Source: Harmothoe impar
Taxonomy: Eukaryota > Annelida > Polychaeta > Phyllodocida > Polynoidae
DNA length: 64,000 nucleotides
Reading direction: 5' to 3'
Assembly (NCBI GenBank): GCA_947462335.1
Contig: OX381704.1
Span: forward strand, 45,016,942-45,080,941
Shown here: positions 1 to 12,835 of the stretch, piece by piece
How positions within the stretch are numbered: position 1 is the stretch's first letter
How the letters are laid out: every line of letters starts with the position of its first letter
Position numbers and translations under genes: made by a program
The notes under the pieces: model-generated
Told to the model about the DNA's origin: nothing
The model's input: only the letters and a program-made list of their open reading frames with translations
Databases searched by the model: none

Positions 1-1610
1 GAGATAGACTTTGTGCAGGTAGCAATTAGCTCTGAAATCTGATATTGTGGCCTACAAAAAAATCAAAAAAAACATTTCTTTCATACTGACAGAATGGTGT
101 AATATCTGCTTCTGTTCTAGAAATTATTCGTTTCCTGTTAGTGTCACATAGTGACATACCCTCCAGTCCGCCAAACATTACAAGTGTCTGTTCCCCGTGG
201 TTTATATTTTATACCTATAGTAATATCCAGATGACTGCAAAATACCAGAGGTACTACTCATCTAAGAAAATACCCAATTTTATGAACTCCAGCAGGTGCG
301 CGTCTACTAGGGGAACTTGCTATTAAGCCAGTTTACAGCACTTCAAAGATTTATACAGGTGAATAATAAGATAGGTTTCCTTGCTGAAATACGATTCTTT
401 CATTTTCTATTGAAGAGTTTTGCAATTTGTTGACTAATACATTCATTTTATAGGTAAAACCATTAACAATATCGATATTCTCCAGAGGGATGGGATGATT
501 ATCACAGTCCAACCCCCCAATGACCCCTGAACCCATACAACGCCCAACATGTTAGTACCATTAATTAGATGTCATTGATAACGGTGTCCAGTGCCCTGTA
601 AGCTGTTATGATCAGTCATGGCTGGGGGTGAAGAGGGGGTCCATATGGTGGGCATCACACAATGCTCACAGTGCAAACAGACCGGCGCGGGCTAATTGCA
701 GAGGTCACCATACAGGTCACGACCTTTGACCCCCGCGTCATTCAGGTGATTTGGCGGGCTGCCAGGGGCGGCCTGTTAGGGCGGCGGTAATGATAGGCAC
801 CCGGGGGGATTCAGCGGTAAGAGTCACTCCTCCGACTCCTTACCTAGACCAGTGACCACTCTAGCCTCTCAGGCTAGACCGTAGCTGGAACAGATTAGTG
901 TAGATTCATATAACAAAATGTGCGGCTCCTCGCTTGAGTGGTATATTGATGTCTACATCACCTGAGTTGAATAAACTATAACCTTTCCTATTGTAACCAT
1001 TCGCTGACAAGATTATTCCACAAGGTTATGACCTACGTTCATTTGTTGTCACGATGCAGTAATGCAGTGCTGGCGAGTTATTTTATGATCAAGGTGTCGA
1101 AAGTGAAAGGGTGGGCATGTCAACTGGAAAAGGCGTCATTTCTTTAACAGGAGAGAGAGGGTCAGGTAAATCTTTGTGGTTTTTCAACTGTAAAGTAACC
1201 CCCTAAGAACATAGGGTCAGTTTATGTAATATCATGGACCAGGTTCGACCTCTTAGTGAGTCAGTCCCCACCATAACTGGCACCTGTTCAGTAGACTGTC
1301 AGACCAGTAAGGCTACGCTACGAAATTGTGTTTCAGCTCCCTCTACCAAGGGCAACACGAATTCCAATGTATTTAGAGTCGGAGCACTGTGTCACAGTGC
1401 ACTACATGTACCATTGATTCCTGAGTATAACTCTTATCTCATGTATAACCTGTACCCACACTTGAAAGAATGCTATAACCCGCACATGGGATCTGAAAAT
1501 TGCCATTTTCATACTGTGTTTTACCCGCACATAAACCATGATACATATGATTGTATAACCCGCACTACAGGCTGGGTTTGCGATAACCCATGCAGGGATT
1601 TACAGTAGTA
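1..1610. other. Non-coding stretch without recognisable gene
   Basis: No convincing coding exon is visible on either strand; the longest frames are short and of odd composition. It contains a group of nuclear-receptor half-sites at 702-733 and a fragment of the CATGATGCA-type palindromic repeat near 1051-1090. Short CCCGCAC-containing words recur around 1475-1590 without forming a clear tandem array. Confidence 0.5.
702..733. promoter_or_regulatory. Cluster of AGGTCA-type nuclear-receptor half-sites
   Basis: Two perfect AGGTCA half-sites (702-707 and 714-719, six bases apart) are followed at 720-732 by CGACCT-T-TGACCC. Read on the minus strand this is a near-perfect DR1 (GGGTCA-A-AGGTCG). 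DR1 sites are bound by NR2-class receptors. The motif is seen directly; binding is inferred. Confidence 0.35.
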
Positions 1611-1770
1611 AGGGGGCGCCCATAAAGTATGTACGCACACTTTCTCCAGAAATTGATCCCCCCCACCCCCTAAAGTTCTTGTACGCATTAAAATAAAGGG
1701 TTTATTTACGCACAGATTTTTTTAGAAAATAGACCCCTCCCCTTTGTGCATACTTTATGGAAGCCCCCCA
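1611..1770. mobile_element. Short MITE with CATAAAGTATG-type inverted ends
   Basis: The left end reads GGGGGCGCCCATAAAGTATG and the right end TGCATACTTTATGGAAGCCC, an imperfect inverted repeat about 160 bp apart. There is no coding capacity, and the interior is C-rich and A/T-rich in turn. I read it as a non-autonomous TIR element. Confidence 0.6.
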
Positions 1771-3966
1771 CACCTCTCATCATACAAATTCTTCCTACCC
1801 GGTATATTCACAAGGCGGATGAAAAAGAAATCCTGCCTCTACCTCAGATTTTTTCCGACCATGTTACATAAAACACACCTTTATTTCTGGCCTCAGCAGG
1901 GTGAGTAGTAAGAGGTGTTTTGTACTGATTGGCCTCAGGTACAGGTGTCACCTTAGGTCACTGATAGACTCCTGTACCTACACAGACACATCATACCTCA
2001 CATCAACACGACTTAGTCACCTTTGTTGACTTCTGTCAGCCTTTGTGTTGACTGGTATGCTTTATCTACATGTATATTATCAGTCCCGTATACAACTACA
2101 CAATGGTTGACTAGTCGATACTTTATCATGTCATTTCAGGTTCTGAAACCTATATTCGCCTTTCTAGTAATTCTAGCACTCTCAGTATGTCCTGTAATAG
2201 AACAGGAAAGAGTCAAGGCATGTGGGAGGTCCTGATAGTAAAATATGTACCTCCAAAAAAGATTAAAGATTTTCAAAAAAAAAAAGCAGCTTGGTTGTTG
2301 CCGGTACCGAGTGGTAGGGAGCTAATCTAGTAGTTCTTAGGAATGTATCCGGGACTACGGTACTACTAGTACATGTCATTAGCCCGGGACATCATACCAT
2401 AGTCTGCAAAGGCAGCACTAAAGGTGGCATTTCTCCTCCCTTAAGCACCTCCCCCTCCCTCCCCTGGCTCGTTCATTCAGAGACCCGCCACTGACCTGTG
2501 TCCAAGGTCAGGACACGACCTTTAAAGGTCAGCGGGGTTCACAGCAAGGGGGTGGGGGGAGGAGGGCTGACCATTCAATAGTGATCAGCTACACCAATAT
2601 ATCAACAGGCTATGGTAAGCAACACAAGGTTCTTTTACATTAATCAAATCTTACTATTATAGTTTATAGAATAGAATATGGAGGGATATTGGACATGCAA
2701 TAGGATCTTCAATGGTGCTACGGTGTCTCTCATCAAGGTACAGCACTGACATCCGAGCACCTACTATCATATGCCAAATCAATTAAGAAGTTGTCAAAGT
2801 AGCCATTATGATTAAACAGTAAATTTCCAGGTATCAGCCTTACCTATAGAAGTGCGTTAGTGACAGGGTTAGCTGGAGGTAGTTCGGATTTATGGGAATA
2901 ATGAGGTTTAGAGGACCTAAAGCTGCTATACCAACAGGAGTGAAGTTTTTATTTTCTCAAGGGAAACTGTTGGATTAGGGTATTAAGCCTTGTTGGTTGT
3001 GTGTTGTGAGATATACATGTATTATTAAAGTCATATACAAGGGAGGGGGTGACCCTACAGATACTGGTCATTGGAGAGTTGGGGGGGGGGGGCACTAGGA
3101 ATATCTTAATACCTTTCATTATTCACTAGTAAGTGTCACTTGACTAGGGGCTCTTAATCCCCTATTCAAACCCATTCTACACTCACCACATTTTGAGTTC
3201 ATACTACATGTAAATGTGTGCGGCTTTGTCCATACATGGTATATGGAGATTTCTATGTATGGTTCGGTAATGGGGAGACCTCCATGGTCCATACTACACA
3301 CCTGAGGGATGCCGCCCACATTCCTCCACCTTAAGGCTGAGTGCCTCCCCACCACAGACGCTGGTCCTGCACAGGTAGCAGTGACATCAGCCCCGGGGTC
3401 AAGGACAGGTCAGAGGCTGCAGCGGCTGTGTGAAGTCAGCCACCTCACCTTTCATTGACTGCTGGTCAGATGGTCTGGTCACTTGGAACATGACAGAGCT
3501 CTAAGTGCTGCTCCATAGGACTGCCTCTCTACAGGACTCTGCACACAGGCCATGCCACCTGATCCGGGGGCAGTGAAGTAGGGCATTATTCGCAGTGCTA
3601 TAGGTGAGAGTCCACCTGACATATATTTTGGAGTAACTTGCTACCTGACAGTGAGTGGACGCACCTGGCTACCATAGGTGATGCCACAACTGACATTCTC
3701 TAAGGAGCTAGTCTATAGGTGACAAGCAGGTAAGCTGTGGATGAATCAGGAAAACTTGGGCGCAAGGGGGGGGGGGCAGTTAACACGCCTGTCACTCCTC
3801 GTTCGTTTTTGCTGTGGTCAGATGCGGCGATGTTGAGCTGTCTTATTTCAAGTGTTCAAGACCCCGTGTACCCCTCAACAGTACGACCCCTGGCATCAGT
3901 AACTCTCCATCTACCTCCATAGTAAGACACATCAGCCCCCCCCCCCCACCCCCACCCCTTCCCATC
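1771..3966. other. Non-coding stretch with no recognised gene
   Basis: Nothing looks like an exon. There are G or C homopolymers (around 3083 and 3770) and at 2503-2537 a set of AGGTCA-like half-sites that includes the inverted arrangement GACCTTTAAAGGTC. The small open frames here are explained by G/C-rich composition. Confidence 0.45.
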
Positions 3967-4076
3967 AGTAAGACCCCCCCTACCCCACCCGGTCAATAAG
4001 ACCCCATCTACTACCGATAAGTAACTAAGACCCGATATACCCCCAATCTGTAAGACCCCATCTACCCCCCAGTGTT
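3967..4076. repeat. Outlying degenerate units of the 26-bp minisatellite
   Basis: Several diverged copies of the AAGACCCCATCTACC unit occur here. They are separated from the main array at 4613-5038 by about 540 bp of unrelated sequence, which suggests the array was split by an insertion or has partly decayed. Confidence 0.6.
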
Positions 4077-4612
4077 GCCGAAATGACATCGGCACATCGG
4101 CTTTTGCTGATATAGAATCGTAATGGCCGATGTGAGGCTAGTTTCCAAATGATCTTAAAATTATTTTCATGAAGTTTAAGAAAAATGACAACTTTTTCAC
4201 TAGTGATTTTAATCGATTTTGTGTTTAATCAATGATTAATCCATATTTTTAACCGGCCATAATTTTATTTACCCAGAATGCCATGTCACAATATAAATAT
4301 TTTTATTTTTCAAAATTCGGTATTTAAAAAAGTAGCTCGGGACCCCCCCTATTTTCTCTTCAGATATTTGTTCCAAATGATCTAAGGTACCTCTGGAAAC
4401 ACATTTGGGGAATTCTAAACTCTTTGAGTCAATGCTATCGACCTACCTTAACAAGACATGTGTTACTGCATACTCTAGTGACTGCCTTGCACACGAGTGT
4501 TATGTAGAGCCTACGTCCATACTTCACTGTGGACTTCTAGTTGCACACCTTCCTATGATACCCTATATAGCCATGTCACTCACCAAGCTGAGGTCTTGTT
4601 AAAACCTGTGGT

Positions 4613-5038
4613 AAGACCCCATCTACCCCCCATTCAGTAAGACCCCATCTACCTCCTATTCAGTAAGACCCCATATACCCCCATTCAGTAAGACCCCATC
4701 TACCCCCTATTCAGTAAGACCCCATCTACCCCCTATTCAGTAAGACCCCATCTACCCCCTATTATGTAAGACCCCATCTACCCCCTATTATGTAAGACCC
4801 CATTTACCTACCTCCTATTCAGTAAGACCCCATCTACCTCCTATTCAGTAAGACCCCATCTACCCCCTATTCAGTATTAAAGACCCCGTCTGTCCCCCAT
4901 TCAGTAAGACCCCATCTACCTCCTATTCAGTAAGACCCCATCTACCCTCCATTCAGTAAGACCCCATCTACCCTCCATTCAGTAAGACCCCATCTACCCT
5001 CCATTCAGTAAGACCCCATCTACCCCCCACCAGTAAGA
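4613..5038. repeat. 26-bp minisatellite, about 16 copies
   Basis: The core AAGACCCCATCTACCCCC followed by TATTCAGT or CATTCAGT repeats about 16 times with a period of 26 bp. Single units of 25, 29 or 30 bp occur. Variants cluster by neighbourhood (two adjacent TATTATGT units, three adjacent CCCTCC units), as expected from local unit duplication. The period is not a multiple of three, and the array is not coding. Confidence 0.9.
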
Positions 5039-6923
5039 CATTAATACAGGAGGTTTCAGAGATAGCTATTAATACTAAAGATGGAAAGTAAGCTGAAGCT
5101 ATGTGATATTGACGGACCACGGTGTGATAAGATAGCCGTATGGGAGTTATTATGTTCGGTGTGTACCGTTAGAAATACAGGATGCCTGCTGTATCGAGTT
5201 GAACTTAAACTGAAAGGTCAGACGCGGGTGGGAGGGAGGCGCAGGCAACTGATAGCCGCATACTGTCAGTAGGAGGGTAGGGGGGGGGGGCATGGTTATG
5301 TAGGGACAGGAGACTACAGGTGTAGTCCTCACCTATGTATTATAATAATGGAAATCGGAGTCATCATGGAAAAGAGAGGAGTCGATTTTACTTACAGTGT
5401 CCTGTACAACGATTACAGGTAATACGTGATATTCTTTATCCTCATACGTATGGTATTTTCAAAGTAGTAGTGTCGTAGATTTAGCTATTATTTCAAATTG
5501 CTGAACGTTTATACCCTACATACCTATATAATTGTATTCTTAATGAGTTCACGGATTTGTCTTTTAAATTGTAGTTTTTGTCTACTGCCTTTGGGGTGAG
5601 AGAGGTGACAGATACCTCAGAGCAGGGTTTCTTGCCTTGTTTACTCCTTATGTCAAAGAGTCGCATTAATTTCACTCGCAGCAGTATTGAAGTTCCCAAA
5701 TATACATAAAATATAGAAACAGAATAGGTCAGGTAGGAGAGCTCAGAGGAGACAGTCTATGTTCTTAGTTGTTCACGACGATCACGTACCTTTTGTGGAA
5801 GGAGAGTGGTCTAAATATGAGTTAACTGTAGTATAATGTCATGACCTGTGGACCCTTCATTTTAATATCATGGCGCTAAAGGTCAGAATGGTCATGTTTC
5901 CCTATAACCTATATTACAGCTAGCTTCTGGTGCTGTACAGTCCCCGCACCGCCATTGCTACATTGTACCGGTTCACAATCCACATATTCACAAACCATGT
6001 GGGAAGTCCATACATGTTAGACATGTTAGGGCCTAGAAAAAAATTGTGTTCTGGTATCCCCACCGACCCTATGTTGTGGGTCCGACCCTATTTTTTTAAA
6101 GACCTTTATTTAATTTTGAGAAATTTTATGACATTTTTGCCGATACTACTAAAATGACTATTTTTACTTTAAAAAAGATATGTTAAAAAATAAATAGACC
6201 TACTGACTCTTTTATTTTATATTACGTAGTAGGACTCACTAATTACCACTGTATCACCATTGCCGGCCCATGTTAAACCTCGGTAAGGTATGGCGGTTGT
6301 GTAATTATTAATTATGTACCGATTAATGCCACCACTGCCAGACATGACTAATAATGTAACTGAATTCCTCACTGGGTGGTGGGCATCCTTATCAGCTTTA
6401 GTAGCTGGCGGTCTGAGACACGGCGAGAAGAATGCTGTGACGGTGGCACCAGCACCTCCCCCCTCCCACCCCACGACCTTGCCCCAACCCAGCGCCGACG
6501 GCACTGCAGCAGTAGGCAGATCGGCAAAGGTCACCAAGCTACCGATCAACTTTCATAATAAGTCAAAACCCTCCTCTCGCCGATTCTCGCGCACAACGAG
6601 AGTTGATCACGTGACATTACAGGTGGCCAAATGTCAAGGTTGAGTCGTGTCCGAGTAGACGCGGGGCCTTTGTCATATGCCACTCCCCCTCTCAGCCCAG
6701 AGGCCGAACCTTTACAAACGATGCAATTAGATTGGTACCTAAAATGTCATGTTATATATTGCTTGTTTGTGGAGGTTTCACAAACGCTGCTGTTGGTCGG
6801 CGGCGCCAATTTGAGGCGGTGCCCCCCCCCTCCCTTGTCCACTGCTGTATGTGTACTACTGTCTGTGCCTCAAGCACCCCTCGTTTGTCCCATCACTCCA
6901 GTGTAGCTGCCCTAACCAGGCAT

Positions 6924-6945
6924 GGGGGGGGGGGGGGGGGGGGGG
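6924..6945 (+). repeat. Poly-G run of 22 bases
   Basis: An uninterrupted G22 tract, the longest of many G or C homopolymers in the first 20 kb. It has G-quadruplex potential. Exact length in homopolymers is often uncertain in assemblies. Confidence 0.85.
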
Positions 6946-8003
6946 TAGAAACAGGGCCAGGAAATGAAAGGTATGATTTTCATGGCACAGAAATTGGTAT
7001 TACCTACTGGTACTCCTATAATTGATAAATGTACGTGCCTACAGTTGGAAGCAATATGTTCATTTAGTAACAAGTCCAATACTGATAGCACCATTTTCCT
7101 GAAACCTCCATTGACTTTGTATACACACGGATGCAGAGACAGCATGGCACTGCATTGGTGCATCATGCGGATCCTTGGGGAGTGGATCCACCCTGTGTAG
7201 GGTCAGCTTGGTTAAAAAAAGAAAAGAGGTGCAAAGTGCATTAAAACACCATGATGCCCTAAAATGTTTAACCCTCGCGCTAACACAGAAGGTATGCTGA
7301 TGAATCCAGGCAGTAGTGCATATAAATGGGCATGACACCTAAATGTTGTATCGGGCTGACAGAAGTAAAAACCGTAACTGTAGTATAGTAAAGGGATTTA
7401 TATTCAACCGAGACAGACAAATAGAGACATGGATTCTATTCTGCTGTCATTTCCTGGTATTCGGGAAACAGGTAACCACCACGTAGCAGGCCAACACAAC
7501 ATATATGCACTGACTCCATTCTATCATGATACTTAAATTACCGAGTGCTAAAGTGATATTTAGAAAAATAAAGTAAAATAAAATAAAATAATGTGATGTC
7601 CTTGTGTGGCTGCTGTTAACCTGCAGTATGGATGTAGACCCATGCAGCAAGACACGGGAGACATTTGAAAGAATTTATTGTGCATTTTGCTGAAACACTA
7701 TTAATTGTATGACCTCACAGCAGTGATCTTCAATGCTGTCCCCATTTGAGTAACTGTGTCCCATGAGTGGCCTGGAAGTGTGGCTGCGCGGCCTGCATTG
7801 GTACAGTAGACATGTTAAGGTAGCAGCCTCCTGGAAGGTCCCTGTCTCGCCGCACACAGCTATAAGCCGCTGTGTGCAGGTGTATTGTGGGAGAAGGCCG
7901 CCACTACCTGTAAAGGCAAGGTCAGGTCAACGCCTGGAGGTCAGGTGGGGGCGGGGCCTGCACCTGTCAATCACCCGTCACGTGCTGCTCGGGGCGGGGG
8001 TCA

Positions 8004-8031
8004 CCCCCCCCCCCCCCCCACACACACACAC
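8004..8031. repeat. C16 run followed by (AC)6
   Basis: A 16-base C run passes directly into a short AC dinucleotide repeat. It lies about 150 bp upstream of a GT repeat, so the two dinucleotide tracts are inverted relative to each other. Confidence 0.8.
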
Positions 8032-8177
8032 GGGGCTGATAGCATCTCGGCCGCTACCATGGCAACGTCCAGATTCCCGACGATCAGGCCGTGCAGGCAG
8101 GCAGGAGGGTGGGGTAGCTCTCCTTGTCGCCCGCCCGGGACGGTTTGAAAAATGGTTTGAGGTTTTATGTTTGTCGA

Positions 8178-8202
8178 GTGTGTGTGTGTGTGTGTGTGTG
8201 TG
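8178..8202 (+). repeat. (GT)n microsatellite
   Basis: About 12 GT units, followed by G-rich sequence. Confidence 0.9.
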
Positions 8203-8461
8203 ATGGGGGAAGGGGGTTGGGGCGACGTCCCGACGCCATGGCACTGCCGTCACTCCCGGGCGGAGGCAGGACTCAGGAGGGAGGGTGGAGCGCCATTTTG
8301 TTCAACTCTAGTCCTAGTAGTCTTACCCCCGTCACATGTGTTGTCAAATAAAGGTCGTGGCTTTTGACACGAGCCCTCACATCACAGGCCTTGCAGCAGA
8401 GCTCCAGTGTAGTACAGTGTAGCATCAAATAAGTGTTTAGCATTAACACACAATTCTATCT

Positions 8462-8657
8462 AAGGGAGTGTTCATTTATTAATTACAGGGGGGGGGCGGT
8501 GAGATTTCGCGCGGAGGGGCGAAAAATTTTTACGCCCCCCCTCGAGAGCGCGTGTAACGTTTTGCGCCCCCCTCGGCGAAGGCGCCGAAAATTTTTCGCC
8601 CCCCCCCCCCAAACCCACCACCCCCCCCCCCTGTAAATAATAAATGAACACTCCCTA
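8462..8657. mobile_element. MITE of the AGGGAGTGTTCAT family, copy 1
   Basis: The ends are AAGGGAGTGTTCATTTATTA and TAATAAATGAACACTCCCT, near-perfect inverted repeats. Next to each end is a long G run (left) or C run (right). The interior repeats the word GAAAAATTTTT between GCG/CGCCCC blocks. No coding capacity. Copies 2-4 of the family lie at 15,751, 50,507 and 63,740-63,902. Confidence 0.8.
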
Positions 8658-11600
8658 AACCAGAGTGATAGTCTACTGTAAATAATTCCTACTTCCTCTT
8701 CCAAGTAAATTGCTCTTTGTAAACCTATGTTCGTTAGGCCTCTAGCCCTAGAGGCCGTAAGAGGAGTTGTCCATTACAGGGATAGCAGCTCAGATTTACT
8801 CACAAGATAGGCATCTCAGGTGGCGCCAGTGGGGAGGGAATGGAAGTATAATCTGGCTGGCAACTAGTGCTTTGATATCACTTGTTTAACATGTTGGACT
8901 TGTATACAAAAATAAGGAATTATTAAACATAGACCTACCATCTAAACTAAGACCCCTCACAATAGACATGTAGCAGTATAGTCCTGGACTAGTATCAAGT
9001 ATGTGCCTTTATAAAGTTTATACACGTGTGTGATGGGTCATGTTTCCATCCCAACTCTCACTGAGAGTCTCAGCACTGACCCGATGTACATGTCAAGGTG
9101 GATGTGTGTAGAAGGGGGGGGGGGGCACTGGTTATAAAACAAGGCTTTAGTGAAGGGTTTAAAGTCAATCTGCGGCCCTATGGCGGCAGACAGGCAGTGA
9201 GGCAGCCGGCCGTCAGCTCGCTACACGGCCGAATGTCCCCGATATGTGGAGTGAGTGTAAGTAGTATAGGGTGGGGCCTATGGGACAGGCGCTGTGTCCT
9301 CCTGCCCCATACACACATAGACTGGTCCAAGCCCACACTTGTCGCATTCAATGTACCCTCTGCCCTTGACATTTACTATAAGTCTATTAGTGGCCAGTCT
9401 TATTAAATATGTCACCATAAACGAATGTAGACGGTTGATATTTACACCAAAAATTTATCTTAAAAAATGATATCAAGATAATTAATTTGGTCGTACGAAG
9501 TTCATTTAAGTACCAAATCATGTGTCCACATTTTGGTCTAAAGGGCAATTAAGAAATATTGAAGTGGTTGAATTGTGATGCCACGGGCAGCCAGACTATA
9601 CCAGCCAACCCCTACACGGGCTGGGAAGGCCAGGTCCACAAGTAGGCTGCCCGGCCACATGCACTGACATGCCTACCTCTCTTTGCTGAACCCATGTGTC
9701 ATTTGAGGTTGATGAAGCTGGGTTTGCATTAGTTCATCGGGGACTGGAGTGCGTCTATCCTACGGGTGCTACCCTGTGTGGGGTTAGGGTGGGACTAGAG
9801 GGGGTATTATGAGTAGAACCCCGGGTGGGACTTGTGCTGGGAATGGGAATGAGTGCCTTGTAGCTGAAAAACGACCTGAAGGGATCACGTTAGAGAGGTA
9901 TACTTGGAATTGGGCAGAGGTCTAGGTCGACACACGGGCCGTTTGACGTAATGCGTCTGTTAACACCAGGGAGTCAAGCGCAGACTTGGTGTAGACTTGC
10001 TGATCCGGATACTGCATTATGATAACAAAGGGATGTATGGTAAAACCTTGTGTAGACACCGCACCACATTGGCCTACTCAGATAAATCCAATATGCTACA
10101 CCTGGGGCCTGATATAGGCCACATTATTACTGTATCAAACTTCTAAAAACCCTTCTATTAGCCGCTTCCCACCTTTAGAAGAATCTTATAAGACGCACTG
10201 GAGTTCGTCTGGTTCAAGCCGTCTACACAAGGGTTTACGGTAGTGCATTGATTTAAAGCACTATACTGTTCTTAAATGGTTAATAACAGCGAGAGTTTAC
10301 ACCATGCAGAGACACTTCACAGCCTATAGCGAGGAGCTCTATTGGCCGAATAACCAATATTGTCATGGAAGAGGCCTGCATTATGAATGTCTCTAGTCAT
10401 GCACTCTGCTCTGTCCTTTTTAATATGGCAGGGGTCCGTGGATAAGCGTGCTAGTACATTTGTAGTGTCAACTAGGTCAGGCAGATTAAAATATGACTGA
10501 GAGTGATTATTGTGGATGTGTGTGTATGTTGGTTGGGGGGGGGGGGGTGGTGGTGCCGCAGGACTGAATGCTGTCCATAGTCCCTGTGGTGGCCCTATCA
10601 GGTGAGAGGGATCGGGTAACAACAGACCACCCCCTCCCTCCCTGCATACATGCATAGCCAGGTGAGAACCCCCCCCCCCTTTACCCCCACACAACTGCCA
10701 ACACGGCCTCTTCTGACAGCCCCCCTCCCCCCTTTACCCATGCGCCGCGCGACCTTGTTTCATATTTCATATTTTCATTTCCAGGCGGCCTTAGAGGACC
10801 CCGGTCCATGTGAGTAGCGGGCACAGTCAGCACTACACTACCCCACCCCCTCCCAAGTGTGGCTGTCCCCTCTATAACTCAACAGGGATTTAAACGTGAA
10901 AAGTCCCCAGTATCCATAGTAACACAATCCATATCTCTGCTGTGTGTGCAAATCAAATGTGTCGCACAACAGGGGCGACCCCGGCAGCGGCGGGTCAGGA
11001 CAGGGATCCTAGGGTCTGCCGAGTGGGGGGGGGGGGGGGGGTTATAGCAGGGGTAGGCATACTGTACACTGGACGCCTGTGGCATTGTCATTTAGTGGCA
11101 ACTGCTGGGCTGCAGTGGTACATGTATAGTACATTACCACCGGTAGCTGTTGGTGTGAGCAGGGACAGCATTGCTAGTACGACCACCCTTGTTGCAGCAA
11201 AATGATTGTTGGTTAGTTAATCTATTAAACGGACTGTCAAAGCATATTTATATGCTAATTTTCATAACTGTTCCAGCCAGAACCTGGCTGATCCCATGTA
11301 TGTCGGGACTATCAAGGAATGGACTAACAATGGTGAATTCCTGACTTGCAATATAATGATTTTAAGCACATGATGGCATATCGGCATGACCCACTAGGCA
11401 TTGTATTTCTCCATGTGCAGTTACCAGAGTCTTACTATGTGGCCCAGGTACCCAGAGTAGGGTATGTAGGTGGGCTGGGTTCATCGTGTGTGTGTGGTGG
11501 GGGGGGGGGGGACCTGGAGCAGCCTCCATCCCGGTTCCCATGGTAACCGGTCAGAACGTGCCATTATGCGGATCAGCACTGTATGCGTTGAACTTCAATG

Positions 11601-12676
11601 AACTTAAACTGCCGTATAAAAAAAAAGGGGCTGGGGGAGAGAAGTGAAAAGAAATAAAAGAAGCAGGGTCCCGCCTCCCCCTAGACAGACACACTTAATC
11701 AATTACACTTGAGCATTGTGTGTGGTGAGTGAGAGGTTGGAGGCTGGGGCGGGGTATGGTGACGAAAAATGAACACAGCATTTTAAGGGATCATACTGCC
11801 CTTGAAGGGTTCGTTTTAGAAGTAGGAATTACATATGCACAACCCAATGGTGTACAATAGATAGTTCACATACAGTTACACTTTATATAAAAATAATACC
11901 TGTTACAAGTCCTCATCGGAAAATTGTTCTTTAATGCGGTTCAGACCGCTCTATTTTTGCCATCAATTATTGTTCAACCACAAAAAAAACAGCAGGGAAA
12001 GTGAAGCGCCAGGCCAACCCCAGTACTGTTCATTAAAAGTATGTTCAATTGCCAATCATAGAATTGCTGCTTCATAACACACGTAATTAAAGTGATAAAA
12101 CCTAGTCGTGTTTGTTTTTGTGGTACACAATTTTGCTATTGAAATGAGAATTTTGCTGTTGAAATCAAATGGATCGCATACTCCTATTATACTTTCAACC
12201 AGCAGACATTAAATCTCTTGAAACTTACAGTTGGGCCACGTACCCGCAGGTAATTGGTGGCTACACCCCTATCTTCTTATCTAAGTAATCCCTTCCTTTC
12301 ACACCTGGAAGAAAGGGACTGGTCAGAAATTCACCCATAATGCACAACTCTGGGGTCGGGGGCCTAACCATAATGTATTGCTCTGAGTCAAGATAGCGGC
12401 CCCCATAGCCTAATGCACTAGTGCCGTATAGGGTGCGACTGAAGGGACATGGGTGAAGTGGGAGGGGGGGTAAGGGTTCCCCAGGTGAAGCTGTCATAAT
12501 AATCCCATCCAGGGTACCACCCCCCCCCCCCCATCTCCCTACACACAGACAGTACACTGGATCCTCTACTGCAGTATTTGCCCTCTCTAATTAGCTGCAG
12601 GTCAAATTCAACGCAGTGCCAATAAATGGGCGCGGACGGGGCGGGGGGCGGAGTGAATGAATCTGAAATTCGACTT
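8658..12676. other. Non-coding stretch without recognised gene
   Basis: I see no exon supported by protein similarity on either strand. The stretch holds several G/C runs (around 9115, 10,537, 11,025, 11,502 and 12,520) and a near-palindromic X-box at 11,531-11,550. The rest is unremarkable. Confidence 0.4.
11531..11550. promoter_or_regulatory. RFX X-box-like near-palindrome
   Basis: CCGGTTCCCATGGTAACCGG pairs with itself at 18 of 20 positions and contains GTTCCCATGGTAAC, one base from the RFX consensus GTTNCCATGGNAAC. No gene start is recognised nearby. Confidence 0.4.
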
Positions 12677-12835
12677 TTTAAGGACGGCATAATTAATTCA
12701 CTAATGCAAAATGCATCTCCTGCACTGTATCATGCCAATCGTTGGGGTTTGTACCAACTCTTTTGGGGTCAGCATGATGCGTGAATTTCAGTACTGGCGA
12801 GGTACCCATCAGTGCTGAATTCAGACATGGCGGCA
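12677..12835. repeat. CATGATGCA palindromic repeat, degenerate copy
   Basis: It begins with TTTTTAAGGACGGCAT. It contains CAGCATGATGCGTGAATTTC, then CAGTACTGGCGAG and the inverted GTGCTGAATTCA. The pattern is an imperfect palindrome shared with copies at 14.2, 16.1, 24.2, 27.7, 31.5 and 63.9 kb. Confidence 0.6.

Larger units (their letters stand above)
5039..8461. other. Non-coding stretch with homopolymers and microsatellites
   Basis: No gene is recognised. It contains a 22-base G run at 6924-6945 and several shorter G/C runs. Around 5990-6190 a stretch with the words CCACCGACCCTATG and GGTCCGACCCTATTTTTTT looks like part of a dispersed repeat, but I cannot name the family. AGGTCAGGTCA half-sites lie at about 7918-7930. 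Confidence 0.45.

Noticed and set aside
7885..8367. Several overlapping frames rich in Gly, Pro, Cys and Val-Cys repeats
   Set aside because: They translate the C run, GT and CA microsatellites and G-rich DNA. There is no conserved protein feature.
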